This document shows positions 52,640 to 61,307 of a stretch of DNA of 64,000 nt, piece after piece (within the stretch, counting starts at the first letter, position 1; each line of letters opens with the position of its first letter). The notes below the pieces were generated by a model. The model was not told the origin of the DNA, ran no database searches, and was given only the letters and a program-made list of their open reading frames with translations. The stretch comes from Halobellus inordinatus. Its GTDB lineage: Archaea; Halobacteriota; Halobacteria; Halobacteriales; Haloferacaceae. The stretch spans positions 1 to 64,000 of the forward strand of contig NZ_JANHAV010000012.1 of NCBI RefSeq assembly GCF_024464655.1, written 5' to 3'. The position numbers and the translations under genes were made by a program.

Positions 52640-53296
52640 ATGAGCCAACACCGACATAGCGACCTCGCGCGCCTGCTCGACACCGGAATCGTGGGGATCC
52701 TCCGGGGCGTGCCGGCGCCGAAGACGGTCGACGTAGTCGACGCGTTCGTCGCTGGCGGCGTCGACGTGGTGGAAGTGACCGCCGACACGGACGGTGCGCT
52801 GGAGACGATCAGCCGTGTGAGCGACGCTTTCGACCGGTCCGAGGTGCTCGTCGGGGCGGGGACCGTCCTCGACGCCGAAACGGCGGGTGCAGCGCTCCGG
52901 GCGGGGGCGGAGTTCATCGTCACACCGAGTTTCGATCCCGAAGTCGTCGAGACCTGCAATCGGTACGGCGCCGTCGTCGCCCCCGGCGTGATGACGCCGA
53001 CGGAAGCCGTCGACGCCTACGAGGCAGGCGCTGACCTGCTGAAGATCTTCCCCGCGTCGACGCTCGGGCCCGGCCACGTCAGCAGTCTCAAGGGACCGCT
53101 CACGCACCTGCCGCTGCTTCCGACCGGCGGCGTCTCGCTGGACAACGTCGCGGACTTCATCGAGGCCGGCGCCGACGGCGTCGGGGTCGGCAGTTCCCTC
53201 GTCGATTCAGACGCCGTCGCGGCGGGCGACTACGAGGCGATCACCGAGCGCGCTGCGACATTCCGCGAAGCGATCGAGGACGCACGCGCGGAGTGA
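52640..53296 (+). CDS. 2-keto-3-deoxy-6-phosphogalactonate/gluconate aldolase (Eda/DgoA type)
   Basis: 218 aa from ATG 52640 (MSQHRHSD). The class I aldolase signature is present: the Schiff-base lysine in LLKIFPASTLGP (about residue 135) and the catalytic Glu in DVVEVTADT (about 44). FIVTPSFDPEVV and LLPTGGVSLDN complete the barrel. It cleaves KDPGal (or KDPG) to pyruvate and glyceraldehyde 3-phosphate. It lies next to the IclR gene and opposite the galactonate dehydratase operon, which favours the galactose route. A small inverted repeat CACTG/CAGTG precedes it (52616-52633). Confidence 0.92.
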   Translation: MSQHRHSDLARLLDTGIVGILRGVPAPKTVDVVDAFVAGGVDVVEVTADTDGALETISRVSDAFDRSEVLVGAGTVLDAETAGAALRAGAEFIVTPSFDPEVVETCNRYGAVVAPGVMTPTEAVDAYEAGADLLKIFPASTLGPGHVSSLKGPLTHLPLLPTGGVSLDNVADFIEAGADGVGVGSSLVDSDAVAAGDYEAITERAATFREAIEDARAE

Positions 53297-53364
53297 GATC
53301 TGGACCGACGGACGCGACGGGGACGACGGACGCGACGCGAGAGCGTGAGACAAGCAGGCGAACG

Positions 53365-53583
53365 CTACGCGTCGGCCGTCGACTGGATCTTCTTGCGGGC
53401 GACGCCGCCGAGCACCACGAGCACGGGCAGAAAGTGAACCGCCGCAGTGAGCGACGGGAGCGTGAACTCCGAGACGGGGATCTCGCTCGGGAGCACGCCG
53501 CGCAGGACCCCCGAACGATACCGCTTGCGCTGTGAGCGCGCGTCGGTCCCCGGGAGCAGGCGACCGCCCCCGTCTTCCCTCAA
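53365..53583 (-). CDS. Possible small one-helix membrane protein
   Basis: 72 aa if started at the TTG 53583, which overlaps the stop of the regulator upstream (TTGA). It has one hydrophobic stretch (LTAAVHFLPVLVVLGGVA) near the C-terminus and a basic tail. Haloarchaeal regulators with membrane tails are often followed by such genes. The start codon is weak and the first 35 residues look unremarkable, so this is tentative. Confidence 0.35.
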   Translation of the reverse strand: MREDGGGRLLPGTDARSQRKRYRSGVLRGVLPSEIPVSEFTLPSLTAAVHFLPVLVVLGGVARKKIQSTADA

Positions 53584-54182
53584 GCCCGAGTGAACGCGAC
53601 AGCGACGAAGACGGCGAGACCGCCGAGGAAAAAGAGCAGCCCCGGTTCGGCGAGGAGGAGGACGCCACGGAGCAGCACGTTCCCGTCGGCGACACCGAGG
53701 CTGGCGGGCTCGAAGAGCGACGAGGCGGGGCCGCTGAGGAAGCGTTCGGCAGCGATCTGTACGGCGAGGCTCGTCAACGCGAGAACCGAGAGTCCAGTCG
53801 CCCAGTCCGCGAGCGAGCGTCTGAGCGTCCCGCGCTGTGCGGGCGAGGAGTCCCCGACGAAGACGATCGGATCGGCCGCCGGCCCGTACACGGTCATCTC
53901 GTTGCCTTTCTCCGAGAGACGCGTCCCGACCGACTCGACGACGCCTGCAGACTGGAGTTTCGAGAGGTGGTAGTGAACGTTCTGCACGGAGGTATCGAGG
54001 TCACGGGCCAGTTCGGACGGTGGCGCGGGGTCGTCGTGAAGCGCACTGAACAGTTCACGCGCCGTTTTTGAGCTCAGTGCGTCGACGAGTTCGCCGGCGT
54101 CCTCGTCGGCGACGTCGACGACGGCCGGCGTGGCGTCGGGCGAGCGAGTCCGGTCGCCCAGTCGCGCGATCGGGGAGGACAT
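53580..54182 (-). CDS. ArsR-type winged-helix regulator with C-terminal membrane helices
   Basis: 200 aa. The winged helix at about 25-100 reads ARELFSALHDDPAPPSELAR and SVQNVHYHLSKLQSAGVVES. Two hydrophobic segments follow (about 128-148 and 175-197), so it is a membrane-tethered DNA-binding protein. It has no metal cysteines. Its target may be the subtilase gene that lies just beyond its promoter side or its own unit. This architecture recurs in haloarchaea without a known signal. Confidence 0.85.
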   Translation of the reverse strand: MSSPIARLGDRTRSPDATPAVVDVADEDAGELVDALSSKTARELFSALHDDPAPPSELARDLDTSVQNVHYHLSKLQSAGVVESVGTRLSEKGNEMTVYGPAADPIVFVGDSSPAQRGTLRRSLADWATGLSVLALTSLAVQIAAERFLSGPASSLFEPASLGVADGNVLLRGVLLLAEPGLLFFLGGLAVFVAVAFTRA

Positions 54183-54283
54183 CCTTGAGTAGACGTACGG
54201 CGACCGGGTGCATCAATGTCCGCGTAACTTAAGCGGCTCTTTGAGTCGTAGAAAAGCAGGGGCGAGCGATTCGGTCCTCGCCG

Positions 54284-55690
54284 TTACCGAGCGCGTACCC
54301 GCTGGACGGCGGCGACGACGTCGAGTCGGCCCCAGCCGCTGGAGAGATCCCGACCCGAACGGCCGAGATCCCCGGCCGAGCGACGCAGCACCTCGGTGAC
54401 GTCGCGGGGCGAGAGCGCCGGGTCGATACCGCGAAGCAGCGCCGCCACGCCGGCGGCGCGTGCCGCCGCCGCCGACGTTCCCGGGCGACCGTCAGCGACC
54501 CACGGGCGCGGCGGCGCAACCACGTCGACGCCGACACCACCCTGGGGCGTCGGTCCACGGCCGCTGTACGGCGAAACGGGGTCAGAAAGCGCGGCGTCCG
54601 AGGCAATCGCGGTCGCGTGCCCCGGAGGCGCTGCGTCGCGATCGGTCTCAGTGACGCCGACGCCAACGACGCCAGGGACGCTCGCTGGGGCGGCGATGCT
54701 CCCGAGCGGTCGCGCGGGGGAGAGCGCGTGCGTGGGCGTCGTCACTTCGACGCGACCGGTGCCGGCCGCCGAGTCCCCCGCTGCAGACGGCGAAAACGAG
54801 GACGTTCGGCCAGCCGGACGGACGACGAGCGCGTACTCGGCGTGCGAGAGGTCGGCGACGAGTCGCTGTCCCGCCCGCGACGCGACGGGCTGGGAGACGG
54901 CGACGAGGTTCCAGCGCTCGCCGCCGTCGACGGCGCGCAAGAGTGCGAGCGTCAGATCGACGCCCAGCGAGGGGTCGGTGACGAGCCACGCGAGGAAACG
55001 GCCCGAAAGAGAATCGGCGGCCGAGAGCGCCGTGATTCGAAGTCGCCGGCGGCTGTCCGGGCTGTCGCCAGCCAGTGCGGCGTACGGCCCGCGCCAGTGT
55101 CCGAGCGCAGCGTTGCCGGTCGGAGCCACGACGACGGTTCCCGAGTCGATCGCCCGTTGCGTCGCACGGTACACGTCCGATTGTGGCGTCGCCGCGGTTC
55201 CGTGGGCCGCAACCGGCGCGAGAACGACATCGACATCGCCCGTGCGGCACCAGTCGATGGCCGCGACGAACTCCTCGGGCGTGCGGAACGAGGCGAGGAG
55301 GACGCGCGCGTCGGGCGCGAGGTGAGCAACCGACGCCGCCGCGGCAGTGCCGTGTGTCGTCCGGTCGACGACGGCGCGTTCGGCGCCGAACTGTCTGATG
55401 TCTGCGACTGCGCCAGCGAGCGCCGCGTGCGTGGGGTCGAAGCCGGTCGGATCGAGAACGGCGACGCGAACCCCCGAACCGGTGACGCCAGCGTCGTGAA
55501 CGCGGCGGATCGGGTCGGCGTCGTCCCCGGGCGCACCGCGCTCTGGGCGGTCATCCGAACGGTTCGCTGAACTTGTGGCGACGGACAGTCCGCGCGCGCT
55601 CAACAGGCTCAACGCCGCCGCACCGCCGACCGTCAGCGCGCGGCGGCGGCTGACGCGAAACCCGGGTCCGTCCCGTCGGTCACTCGTCAC
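54284..55690 (-). CDS. Tat-exported subtilisin-like serine protease (S8)
   Basis: 468 aa from the GTG 55690 (VTSDRRDG); the longer open frame upstream is Arg-rich and spurious. The signal SRRRALTVGGAAALSLLSA is twin-arginine. The catalytic triad is Asp in VAVLDPTGFDPTHAAL, His in TTHGTAAAASVAHL and Ser in GRPGTSAAAARAAG; the oxyanion Asn is in VVVAPTGNAALGHW. Compared with halolysins the prodomain is very short, and no C-terminal extension is seen. It is secreted and probably degrades extracellular protein or processes surface proteins. Confidence 0.9.
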   Translation of the reverse strand: MTSDRRDGPGFRVSRRRALTVGGAAALSLLSARGLSVATSSANRSDDRPERGAPGDDADPIRRVHDAGVTGSGVRVAVLDPTGFDPTHAALAGAVADIRQFGAERAVVDRTTHGTAAAASVAHLAPDARVLLASFRTPEEFVAAIDWCRTGDVDVVLAPVAAHGTAATPQSDVYRATQRAIDSGTVVVAPTGNAALGHWRGPYAALAGDSPDSRRRLRITALSAADSLSGRFLAWLVTDPSLGVDLTLALLRAVDGGERWNLVAVSQPVASRAGQRLVADLSHAEYALVVRPAGRTSSFSPSAAGDSAAGTGRVEVTTPTHALSPARPLGSIAAPASVPGVVGVGVTETDRDAAPPGHATAIASDAALSDPVSPYSGRGPTPQGGVGVDVVAPPRPWVADGRPGTSAAAARAAGVAALLRGIDPALSPRDVTEVLRRSAGDLGRSGRDLSSGWGRLDVVAAVQRVRAR

Positions 55691-55891
55691 GACGTCAATA
55701 CTCCAGTCCGCTGACGTTTGAATCTCCCGGAACCACGGGTAGCGTAAATAGCTCTCGAAGCAATCGGGCGTTCTTAATCGGATGCACTCGTCAGTGGACC
55801 TGTATGCCCTCCAGATTAGTGCGAACGGACGTTGCAGTGCAGTCGATCGAGCCGTCGAGCGGCGAGACGGCCCGACCAGCGGAGGTAACGG

Positions 55892-56941
55892 ATGCGTAGC
55901 ACCCGGCCGATACTGCTCGCGCTCGTCGTTCTGACAGCGGCACTCGGACCCGCGGTCCTCGCGTCGCCGGCCGCCGCGGAGTCGACCGCGACGGCGTCTG
56001 CCACCGCGGACTCGGCGATCACTGTCGAGCACGACGGCGACCGCGTGACCGTCGCGAACGGAACGTCACAGGTTGTGCGCGGAACAGCGGACGCCCCGGT
56101 GGGGACCGAAGTGCTCGTTCGCGTCCGCTCGTCCGGCGACACCACGCCGCGATTCCTGAAGACGGCGACCGGCGTCGTGACCGAGAACGGGACGTGGGCG
56201 GTCGCGTTCGACTTCTCGGAACAGTACGCCGGTAACACCTTCGCGCTGAGCGCCCGCTTTGAGGACGGCTCCGCCGAGGCAGCGGTCGACGGCGATGTGG
56301 TCGCCTGCGAGGGTGACTGCGCCGAGACCCCGCCGAGCGGAACGCCGACGCCGATTCCCGAACAGACGCCGACGCCGACGCAGACGGCCCAGGCGACGGC
56401 TCCGGTCGCGTTCGGTGAGAACATCTTCGTCGTCGACGCTGGCGGCGTGGCAGCGGTCCCGCTCACCTTCGACGAGCGCGACGAAGCGGTCGTGGTGCTC
56501 GGGAACGAAACCAAATCCAACTACGAACTCGAAGCGCTCGTCCGCGACGAGGACGGCGACGGACAGGCCGTCCTCTACGTCGACACCTCGCTCGCCGGGC
56601 GCGGCGGCGAGACGCTCAGCACCTCCGGCGGCGATAGCGTAGAGGTGCGCTCGGAGACGTCGCTCGATTCGATGCTCGACCCGGCGACGTACGACGTGTC
56701 CCTGTACGCCGGCGGCGAACGGACCGCCCGACCCGCCGACGTGGGGAGTCTCGTCGTTCAGGCGGCCGACACACCGACGACGTCGGCAGCAGACACCGCG
56801 GACGCCTCGCCCGCGACGCAGACGCCGGCCGCGACCGGAACGACCGGCACCGGCTTCGGCTCCATCGCGATGGGCGCCATCGTCAGCGGCGCGTTCCTCG
56901 TCAGTGGCGCGGTCCTCGCCGCGGTGCTACTCAAGAAGTAG
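55892..56941 (+). CDS. BGTF-type surface protein
   Basis: 349 aa. A Sec signal peptide (ILLALVVLTAALGPAVLASP) precedes a BGTF-like beta domain at about 45-140 (VVRGTADAPVGTEVLVRVRS). A Thr/Pro linker (TPTPIPEQTPTPTQT), a second beta domain (about 170-285, FVVDAGGVAAVPLTFDERDE) and another Thr/Ala linker follow. A C-terminal membrane helix ends in KK. Such modules build haloarchaeal cell-surface proteins exported and anchored outside; the linkers are likely O-glycosylated. Ligand unknown. Confidence 0.8.
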   Translation: MRSTRPILLALVVLTAALGPAVLASPAAAESTATASATADSAITVEHDGDRVTVANGTSQVVRGTADAPVGTEVLVRVRSSGDTTPRFLKTATGVVTENGTWAVAFDFSEQYAGNTFALSARFEDGSAEAAVDGDVVACEGDCAETPPSGTPTPIPEQTPTPTQTAQATAPVAFGENIFVVDAGGVAAVPLTFDERDEAVVVLGNETKSNYELEALVRDEDGDGQAVLYVDTSLAGRGGETLSTSGGDSVEVRSETSLDSMLDPATYDVSLYAGGERTARPADVGSLVVQAADTPTTSAADTADASPATQTPAATGTTGTGFGSIAMGAIVSGAFLVSGAVLAAVLLKK

Positions 56942-57015
56942 AGACATCGTGTGATCCAGATATCAATCTGCCGCTGGGGCGAACGTATTTATCTCACGTT
57001 CGAGAATTTCCGGCT

Positions 57016-57471
57016 ATGGGTCTCCGCCCCTCCCTCCAGGGCGTCGCCCGCGGTGCGGGCGTCGCCGCCGCCCTCAGCGGTCTCGCTGGCGTACTCAGTA
57101 TGCTCGGCGCGTTCGGTCCGATCTACTGCCGGACCGAACGAATGGCATCGAGCGACGGGACGAGCGCCGTCAGCCGCACCTGTGGCTCCGGGATCGACTA
57201 CCTGCTCGGAAACGGCGGCGGCAACGCCGCCACGTTCTTCGCGTGGGCGATGGTGCTCCTCGCGGTTGTGGTCGTCGGCGTCGGAGCGGTTTGGACCGGC
57301 CGTCGTCGCCTGCTCTGGGGCACCGCCCTCGTCGGGACGGTCGTCTCAGTCATCGGACTGATGAGCATCGGCTGGTACTTCGTCCTCCCGACGGCGTGTC
57401 TCCTCCTTGCGGCGACGGCGCTCACGGGTCGAGCGCGACGCGCCCGCGACGACCGGTCAGCGAGCGCGTAG
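57016..57471 (+). CDS. Four-helix membrane protein
   Basis: 151 aa with hydrophobic segments at about 15-35, 74-94, 97-117 and 118-137. An extracellular loop between helices 1 and 2 holds two cysteines (IYCRTE and SRTCGSG) that could form a disulfide. No family was recognised. It converges with the DUF1684 gene, separated by an inverted-repeat element. Confidence 0.75.
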   Translation: MGLRPSLQGVARGAGVAAALSGLAGVLSMLGAFGPIYCRTERMASSDGTSAVSRTCGSGIDYLLGNGGGNAATFFAWAMVLLAVVVVGVGAVWTGRRRLLWGTALVGTVVSVIGLMSIGWYFVLPTACLLLAATALTGRARRARDDRSASA

Positions 57472-57528
57472 TGGTCGAAGGGCGCGTAATTCGCCCTCGA
57501 AAAGAGCCGTCAGCGGTGGCCGCAGTGC

Positions 57529-57616
57529 CTCATAATGATTACTCTCGTCTCTTACCGCCGACCATCGCCACCGGGAGTGGCGCTCGGCGGTCAACAGTGA
57601 GAGTAATCACTATCAG
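57529..57616. repeat. 88-bp inverted-repeat element (MITE-like), copy A
   Basis: Terminal inverted repeats of 18 bp: left CTCATAATGATTACTCTC, right reading inward CTGATAGTGATTACTCTC (16/18). A further internal inverted repeat CGCCGA/TCGGCG follows. It overlaps the stop codon of the minus-strand DUF1684 gene and fills the gap between two convergent genes. Its right arm resembles the left arm of the element at 63612-63697. It may be a non-autonomous mobile element or a two-way terminator. Confidence 0.65.
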
Positions 57617-58188
57617 TGATCGCCGTAGATGTCGGCCGGGAAGTCGCGTTCGCCGGCCTCGACCGGCACGTCGAGCCAGTTCGACGACGGCACGAGCGGG
57701 CACTCGTACGCCGGGTTGTACGCGCACGTCGGGTTGTACGCCCGGTTCAGGTCCAGCACCCACGTGTCGTCGCCGATCTTGTTCTCCTCCGGTTCGAGAT
57801 CGATGTACCGGCCGGCGCCGTAGGTCTCGTCGCCGCTCGTCGCATCGCGGAACGGCACCCACAGTCGGTCGCTCCCGTCTGTCGGCTCGAAGGCGTCGAG
57901 CGATACCTCGTTGCCGTCGACCTCGAAGCGGAACTGGCCGACGCGGCGGTACGTCTGCTCGCCGTCGGCCGTGGTCTCGACGGTGACCGTCTCGGGGTCG
58001 TCGTAGCGTTCGAGTTCCAGTTCGTACCGATAGTCGGAATCGACTTCGTAGTAGTCGAGGCCGGGGAAGTCCGCACCGCGAAGTTCCGGCGGAATCGGCG
58101 AGCGCTGATTCTCACGGAAGTACCGCTCCTTCCGCTCTCGGTTCTGCTCTACGGCCTGCTTCCACGCGCGTTCGTCTTCTGGGTCCAT
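57613..58188 (-). CDS. DUF1684-family protein
   Basis: 191 aa from ATG 58188. The family core is WVLDLNRAYNPTCAYNPAYE followed by CPLVPSSNWL, with Cys, Asn and Pro conserved as in bacterial DUF1684 proteins. It is soluble and acidic, with no catalytic residues of a known enzyme. Function is unknown. The stop codon falls inside the inverted-repeat element. Confidence 0.9.
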   Translation of the reverse strand: MDPEDERAWKQAVEQNRERKERYFRENQRSPIPPELRGADFPGLDYYEVDSDYRYELELERYDDPETVTVETTADGEQTYRRVGQFRFEVDGNEVSLDAFEPTDGSDRLWVPFRDATSGDETYGAGRYIDLEPEENKIGDDTWVLDLNRAYNPTCAYNPAYECPLVPSSNWLDVPVEAGERDFPADIYGDH

Positions 58189-58303
58189 TGATTTGAGTGA
58201 GAGAGGGTTGGTCGGTCGCGCAGTCACGTCGATATTGTGTGCACCGAACAAAAACACTTGTGCGGCCTGCGGTCGTCGGCGCACGACCGTGAGACAGGAG
58301 TGG

Positions 58304-58351
58304 GACACGACCGCGACGCCGAAAGATGACACGACCGCGACGCCGAAACCA
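58304..58351. repeat. 24-bp direct tandem duplication
   Basis: GACACGACCGCGACGCCGAA occurs at 58304 and again at 58328, with the four bases completing each unit being AGAT in the first and ACCA in the second. It lies about 100 bp upstream of cysE in the divergent intergenic region. Replication slippage is the simplest origin; a regulatory role is unproven. Confidence 0.75.
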
Positions 58352-58420
58352 ACTCCCCGCGCGAGCGCGTCGAGGAACTGGAGTTCGAGCGCCAATAACG
58401 GTCTGTCTGTCGGCAAGCGC

Positions 58421-58430
58421 TACTATAATA
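58421..58430 (+). promoter_or_regulatory. TATA box of cysE
   Basis: TACTATAATA centred about 29 nt before the ATG at 58454, which predicts a leaderless transcript. Confidence 0.5.
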
Positions 58431-58453
58431 GGCACCTGGCGACAATCGGCACT

Positions 58454-59320
58454 ATGGAATACCGGTACGCCGGCGACGCCCACGAGCGGTTGTACGCCTC
58501 GTATCACGACGACACGGACCCGTTCCCGTCCAGCGTGACGGCGTGCTTCCCGGAGCGCGATCACTCCCGACGGGAGATCTCGCTGCTGCAGGAACTGTTC
58601 TTTCCGACCGCCTGGAACGCACCCGAACTCGTCCGCGACGAACTGGCGATCGTCGATCGGCTCGACGAACTCGGGAGCCTCGTGAAGTCGGGCGTCTGCC
58701 CTTACTCGGACGGCCGACCGAACGAGACCGTCGCGGCGCTGCTCGACAGCCTCCCCGAGATCCGCCGACTGCTGAAGAAGGACGTCGAGGCCGCGTACAA
58801 GGGTGACCCGGCAGCGAAGACGTATATGGAGATCATCCGGTCGTACCCCGGATTCCAGGCGATTATGATCCAGCGGGTCGCTCACGTGCTCTACGACATC
58901 GGCGCGGCCGAGTACGCCCGCGAACTGACCGAGTACGCGAAGACCCAGACGGGGATCGACATCCACCCCGGCGCGGAGATCGGCGAGTACTTCTTCATCG
59001 ACCACGGCACCGGCGTCGTCATCGGCGAGACCGTGACCGTCGGCGAGTGGGTCCGCCTCTATCAGGACGTCACGCTCGGCGCGCTCCACTTCGAGGAGGA
59101 AGAGGGTGACGAACACGCGCTGAAGAAGGGCTACAAGCGACATCCCGACATCGGTGACCACGTCGTCATCGGCGCCGGAACCAAGGTACTCGGCGCGATC
59201 GAGGTCGGCGACCACGTCAGCATCGGTGCGAACTCCTGGATCACCGAGGACATCCCCGACCAGACGAAGGTCTACATCAAAGACCATCCGACGCAGGAAC
59301 GCAAGCGCTACGACGATTGA
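58454..59320 (+). CDS. Serine O-acetyltransferase
   Basis: 288 aa. A helical N-terminal domain (1-150) precedes left-handed beta-helix hexapeptide repeats: GIDIHPGAEIGEYFFIDHGT, then GVVIGETVTVGEWVRLYQDV and GDHVVIGAGTKVLGAIEVG. The catalytic His lies in FFIDHGTG. The long N-terminus is that of EpsC/plant-type SATs rather than the short form. It makes O-acetylserine for cysteine synthesis in the cytoplasm. It appears monocistronic. Confidence 0.93.
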   Translation: MEYRYAGDAHERLYASYHDDTDPFPSSVTACFPERDHSRREISLLQELFFPTAWNAPELVRDELAIVDRLDELGSLVKSGVCPYSDGRPNETVAALLDSLPEIRRLLKKDVEAAYKGDPAAKTYMEIIRSYPGFQAIMIQRVAHVLYDIGAAEYARELTEYAKTQTGIDIHPGAEIGEYFFIDHGTGVVIGETVTVGEWVRLYQDVTLGALHFEEEEGDEHALKKGYKRHPDIGDHVVIGAGTKVLGAIEVGDHVSIGANSWITEDIPDQTKVYIKDHPTQERKRYDD

Positions 59321-59442
59321 CGTGGCGGCGCCGAGGCGTCGCCGCTGAGGTGGGAGAGTGCTCTGGACGCCAGCGAAACCACGTGGGTAAGAACCACCGA
59401 AACCGGTTTTTCCCGTGAGTGACATATTACGGCAGACCGCCG

Positions 59443-60051
59443 ATGACTCTGTCCGACGATCCCGACCTCCGCGCGTTACAGCCCGACCAACCGTTCTTCG
59501 AGACGGTGTACACAGCGTCGCCCCTCGTGATCGTCGGCACGCGCGAACCCGATGGTTCAGGCGACCTCGCGCCGAAGCATATGGCCTTCCCGCTGGGGTG
59601 GTCGGACTACTTCGGGTTCGTCTGTACGCCCGCGCACAGCACGTACCAGAACGCCAAGCGGACGGGAGAGTTCACCGTCAGCTATCCCAGACCGGAGAAC
59701 GTCCTCGAAGCCAGTCTGGCTGCCGGACCCCGGGACGACGACGGCTCGAAGCCCTCGCTGACCGAGATCGAGACGGTCGACGCCGACGCCGTCGACGCGC
59801 CCGCAGTGAAAGACGCTTACGCGGTACTGGAGTGTGAGCTGCTGCAGACCGTCGACGAGTTCGGTGAGAACGCGCTCGTGGCCGGCGAGATCGTCGGCAA
59901 GTACGTCCACAGCGACGCCTACCACGCCGCCGACGAGGAGCCCGAATCGGTGCTCGAACGCGCGCCGGTGATGACGTATCTCTATCCCGACCGCTTCGCG
60001 AGCGTCAGCGAGACGCAGGCGTTCCCGTTCCCGGAGGGATTCGAGAAATGA
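59443..60051 (+). CDS. Flavin reductase-like protein (flavoredoxin family)
   Basis: 202 aa from ATG 59443 (MTLSDDP). FMN-binding split barrel: YTASPLVIVGTREPDGSGDL, then FVCTPAHSTYQNAKRTGEFT and VSYPRPENVLEA fit the family. It probably reduces FMN or uses it for a redox step. Its stop overlaps the M20 hydrolase start (ATGA), so three genes form an operon. Confidence 0.88.
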   Translation: MTLSDDPDLRALQPDQPFFETVYTASPLVIVGTREPDGSGDLAPKHMAFPLGWSDYFGFVCTPAHSTYQNAKRTGEFTVSYPRPENVLEASLAAGPRDDDGSKPSLTEIETVDADAVDAPAVKDAYAVLECELLQTVDEFGENALVAGEIVGKYVHSDAYHAADEEPESVLERAPVMTYLYPDRFASVSETQAFPFPEGFEK

Positions 60052-61307
60052 CTGCATCTGCATCAAACCACGACGGGCCCGTCGAGCAACGAATCGAAGA
60101 CTGGGTAGGAGGCCACCGCGACGACGTCGCCGAGCACCTCCTCGACCTGGTCGAGATCGAGACGCCGAGTGAGAACCCCGAGACGTTCGACGCGTTTTTC
60201 GACCGACTCGGGGACGACTTCCGGGAGGCAGGCTTAGAGACCGAGCGCTCCCCCGGCGGGGAGACAGGCGGGCGACTGGAGGCGTGGACGCCCGACCGAG
60301 AGCCCGCCGACGAGATCCAGCTCGTGCTCGGGCACGCGGACACGGTCTGGCCGCTCGGGACGATCGACGAGGACCCGCCGGAGCGTCGGACGGACGTGCT
60401 CGAAGGTCCGGGCGCGCTGGATATGAAGGGCGGGCTGACCCAGGCGGTGTTCGCGCTGCGCGCCCTCGATTCGCTCTCGCTGGAGCCGTCGCTGCCGGTG
60501 CACGTGCTCGTCTCCAGCGACGAGGAGATCGGCAGCCCCGAGTCCAAAGCGCGCATCCGCGAACTCGCAGAGCAGGCCAACCGGGTTTTCGTGCTCGAAC
60601 CCGCGAGCGGTCCCGAGGGCAAAATCAAGATCGCGCGGAAGGCAGTCGGCCGCTTCACGGTGACGATCGAGGGCAAAGCGGCGCACGCCGGCATCGAGCC
60701 CGAGGAGGGCGCGAGCGCGACCGAGGAACTCGGGAGCGTCATCCACCGACTCCACGAACTCACCGATATCGACTCCGGAGTCACCGTGAACGTGGGCCAG
60801 GTGGAGGCCGGACTCCGCCCGAACGTCGTCGCGCCGGGAGCGAAGGCCGTGGTCGACGTGCGTGCCCCGACCGAGGAGGCCGCCACGGCTGTCGAGGAAC
60901 AGATACGGTCGCTGGAGGCGTCGACGCCCGGCACCACGCTCACGATCGATGGCGGATTCGGTCGGCCGCCGATGGAGTTGACGCCGGGCAACCGGTTGCT
61001 CTGGGAGCGCGTGCAGGCGATCGGGCGGCGGTTCGGATTCGATCTGGAAGGAACTCGCTCGGGCGGAGCCAGCGACGGCAACGACGCCAGCCAGTACGCG
61101 CCGACGATCGACGGCTTCGGGGCCGTCGGCGACGGCGCCCACCAGACGTTCGAGTACGTCGACCTCAACGCGCTCGCGGATCGGGTCGCGCTGCTGACAA
61201 GTTGCCTGCTCGACGAGCCGCTTCCTGACGACCCTGCAGAGTACATAGACGGGAACGAAGGGGCCGCGAAAGGAGCCAGCGAGAGCGACGACGGGGGCAA
61301 CCGATGA
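60048..61307 (+). CDS. M20-family metallopeptidase/deacetylase (carboxypeptidase G2-like)
   Basis: 419 aa. Zinc ligands are in LGHADTVWPLG, GALDMKGGLTQAV (bridging Asp) and SSDEEIGSPESK (Glu pair), with the last His in AHQTFEYVDLNAL. The lid domain (about 205-320) includes GKAAHAGIEPEEGASA. It is cytoplasmic. It probably removes an acyl group from an amino acid or cleaves a C-terminal glutamate. Coupled downstream to a DUF1611 gene, it could be the N-acetylglutamate deacetylase of a D-glutamate route. Confidence 0.9.
   Translation: MTASASNHDGPVEQRIEDWVGGHRDDVAEHLLDLVEIETPSENPETFDAFFDRLGDDFREAGLETERSPGGETGGRLEAWTPDREPADEIQLVLGHADTVWPLGTIDEDPPERRTDVLEGPGALDMKGGLTQAVFALRALDSLSLEPSLPVHVLVSSDEEIGSPESKARIRELAEQANRVFVLEPASGPEGKIKIARKAVGRFTVTIEGKAAHAGIEPEEGASATEELGSVIHRLHELTDIDSGVTVNVGQVEAGLRPNVVAPGAKAVVDVRAPTEEAATAVEEQIRSLEASTPGTTLTIDGGFGRPPMELTPGNRLLWERVQAIGRRFGFDLEGTRSGGASDGNDASQYAPTIDGFGAVGDGAHQTFEYVDLNALADRVALLTSCLLDEPLPDDPAEYIDGNEGAAKGASESDDGGNR

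Noticed and set aside
54396-55570. Long plus-strand frames antisense to the subtilase
   Set aside because: Ser/Arg/Thr-rich composition typical of GC-rich shadow frames, with no domain; the minus-strand frame has the full catalytic triad.
55691-56032. N-terminal extension of the subtilase
   Set aside because: Arg-rich, overlaps the divergent surface-protein gene, and would place the Tat signal about 120 residues inside the protein.
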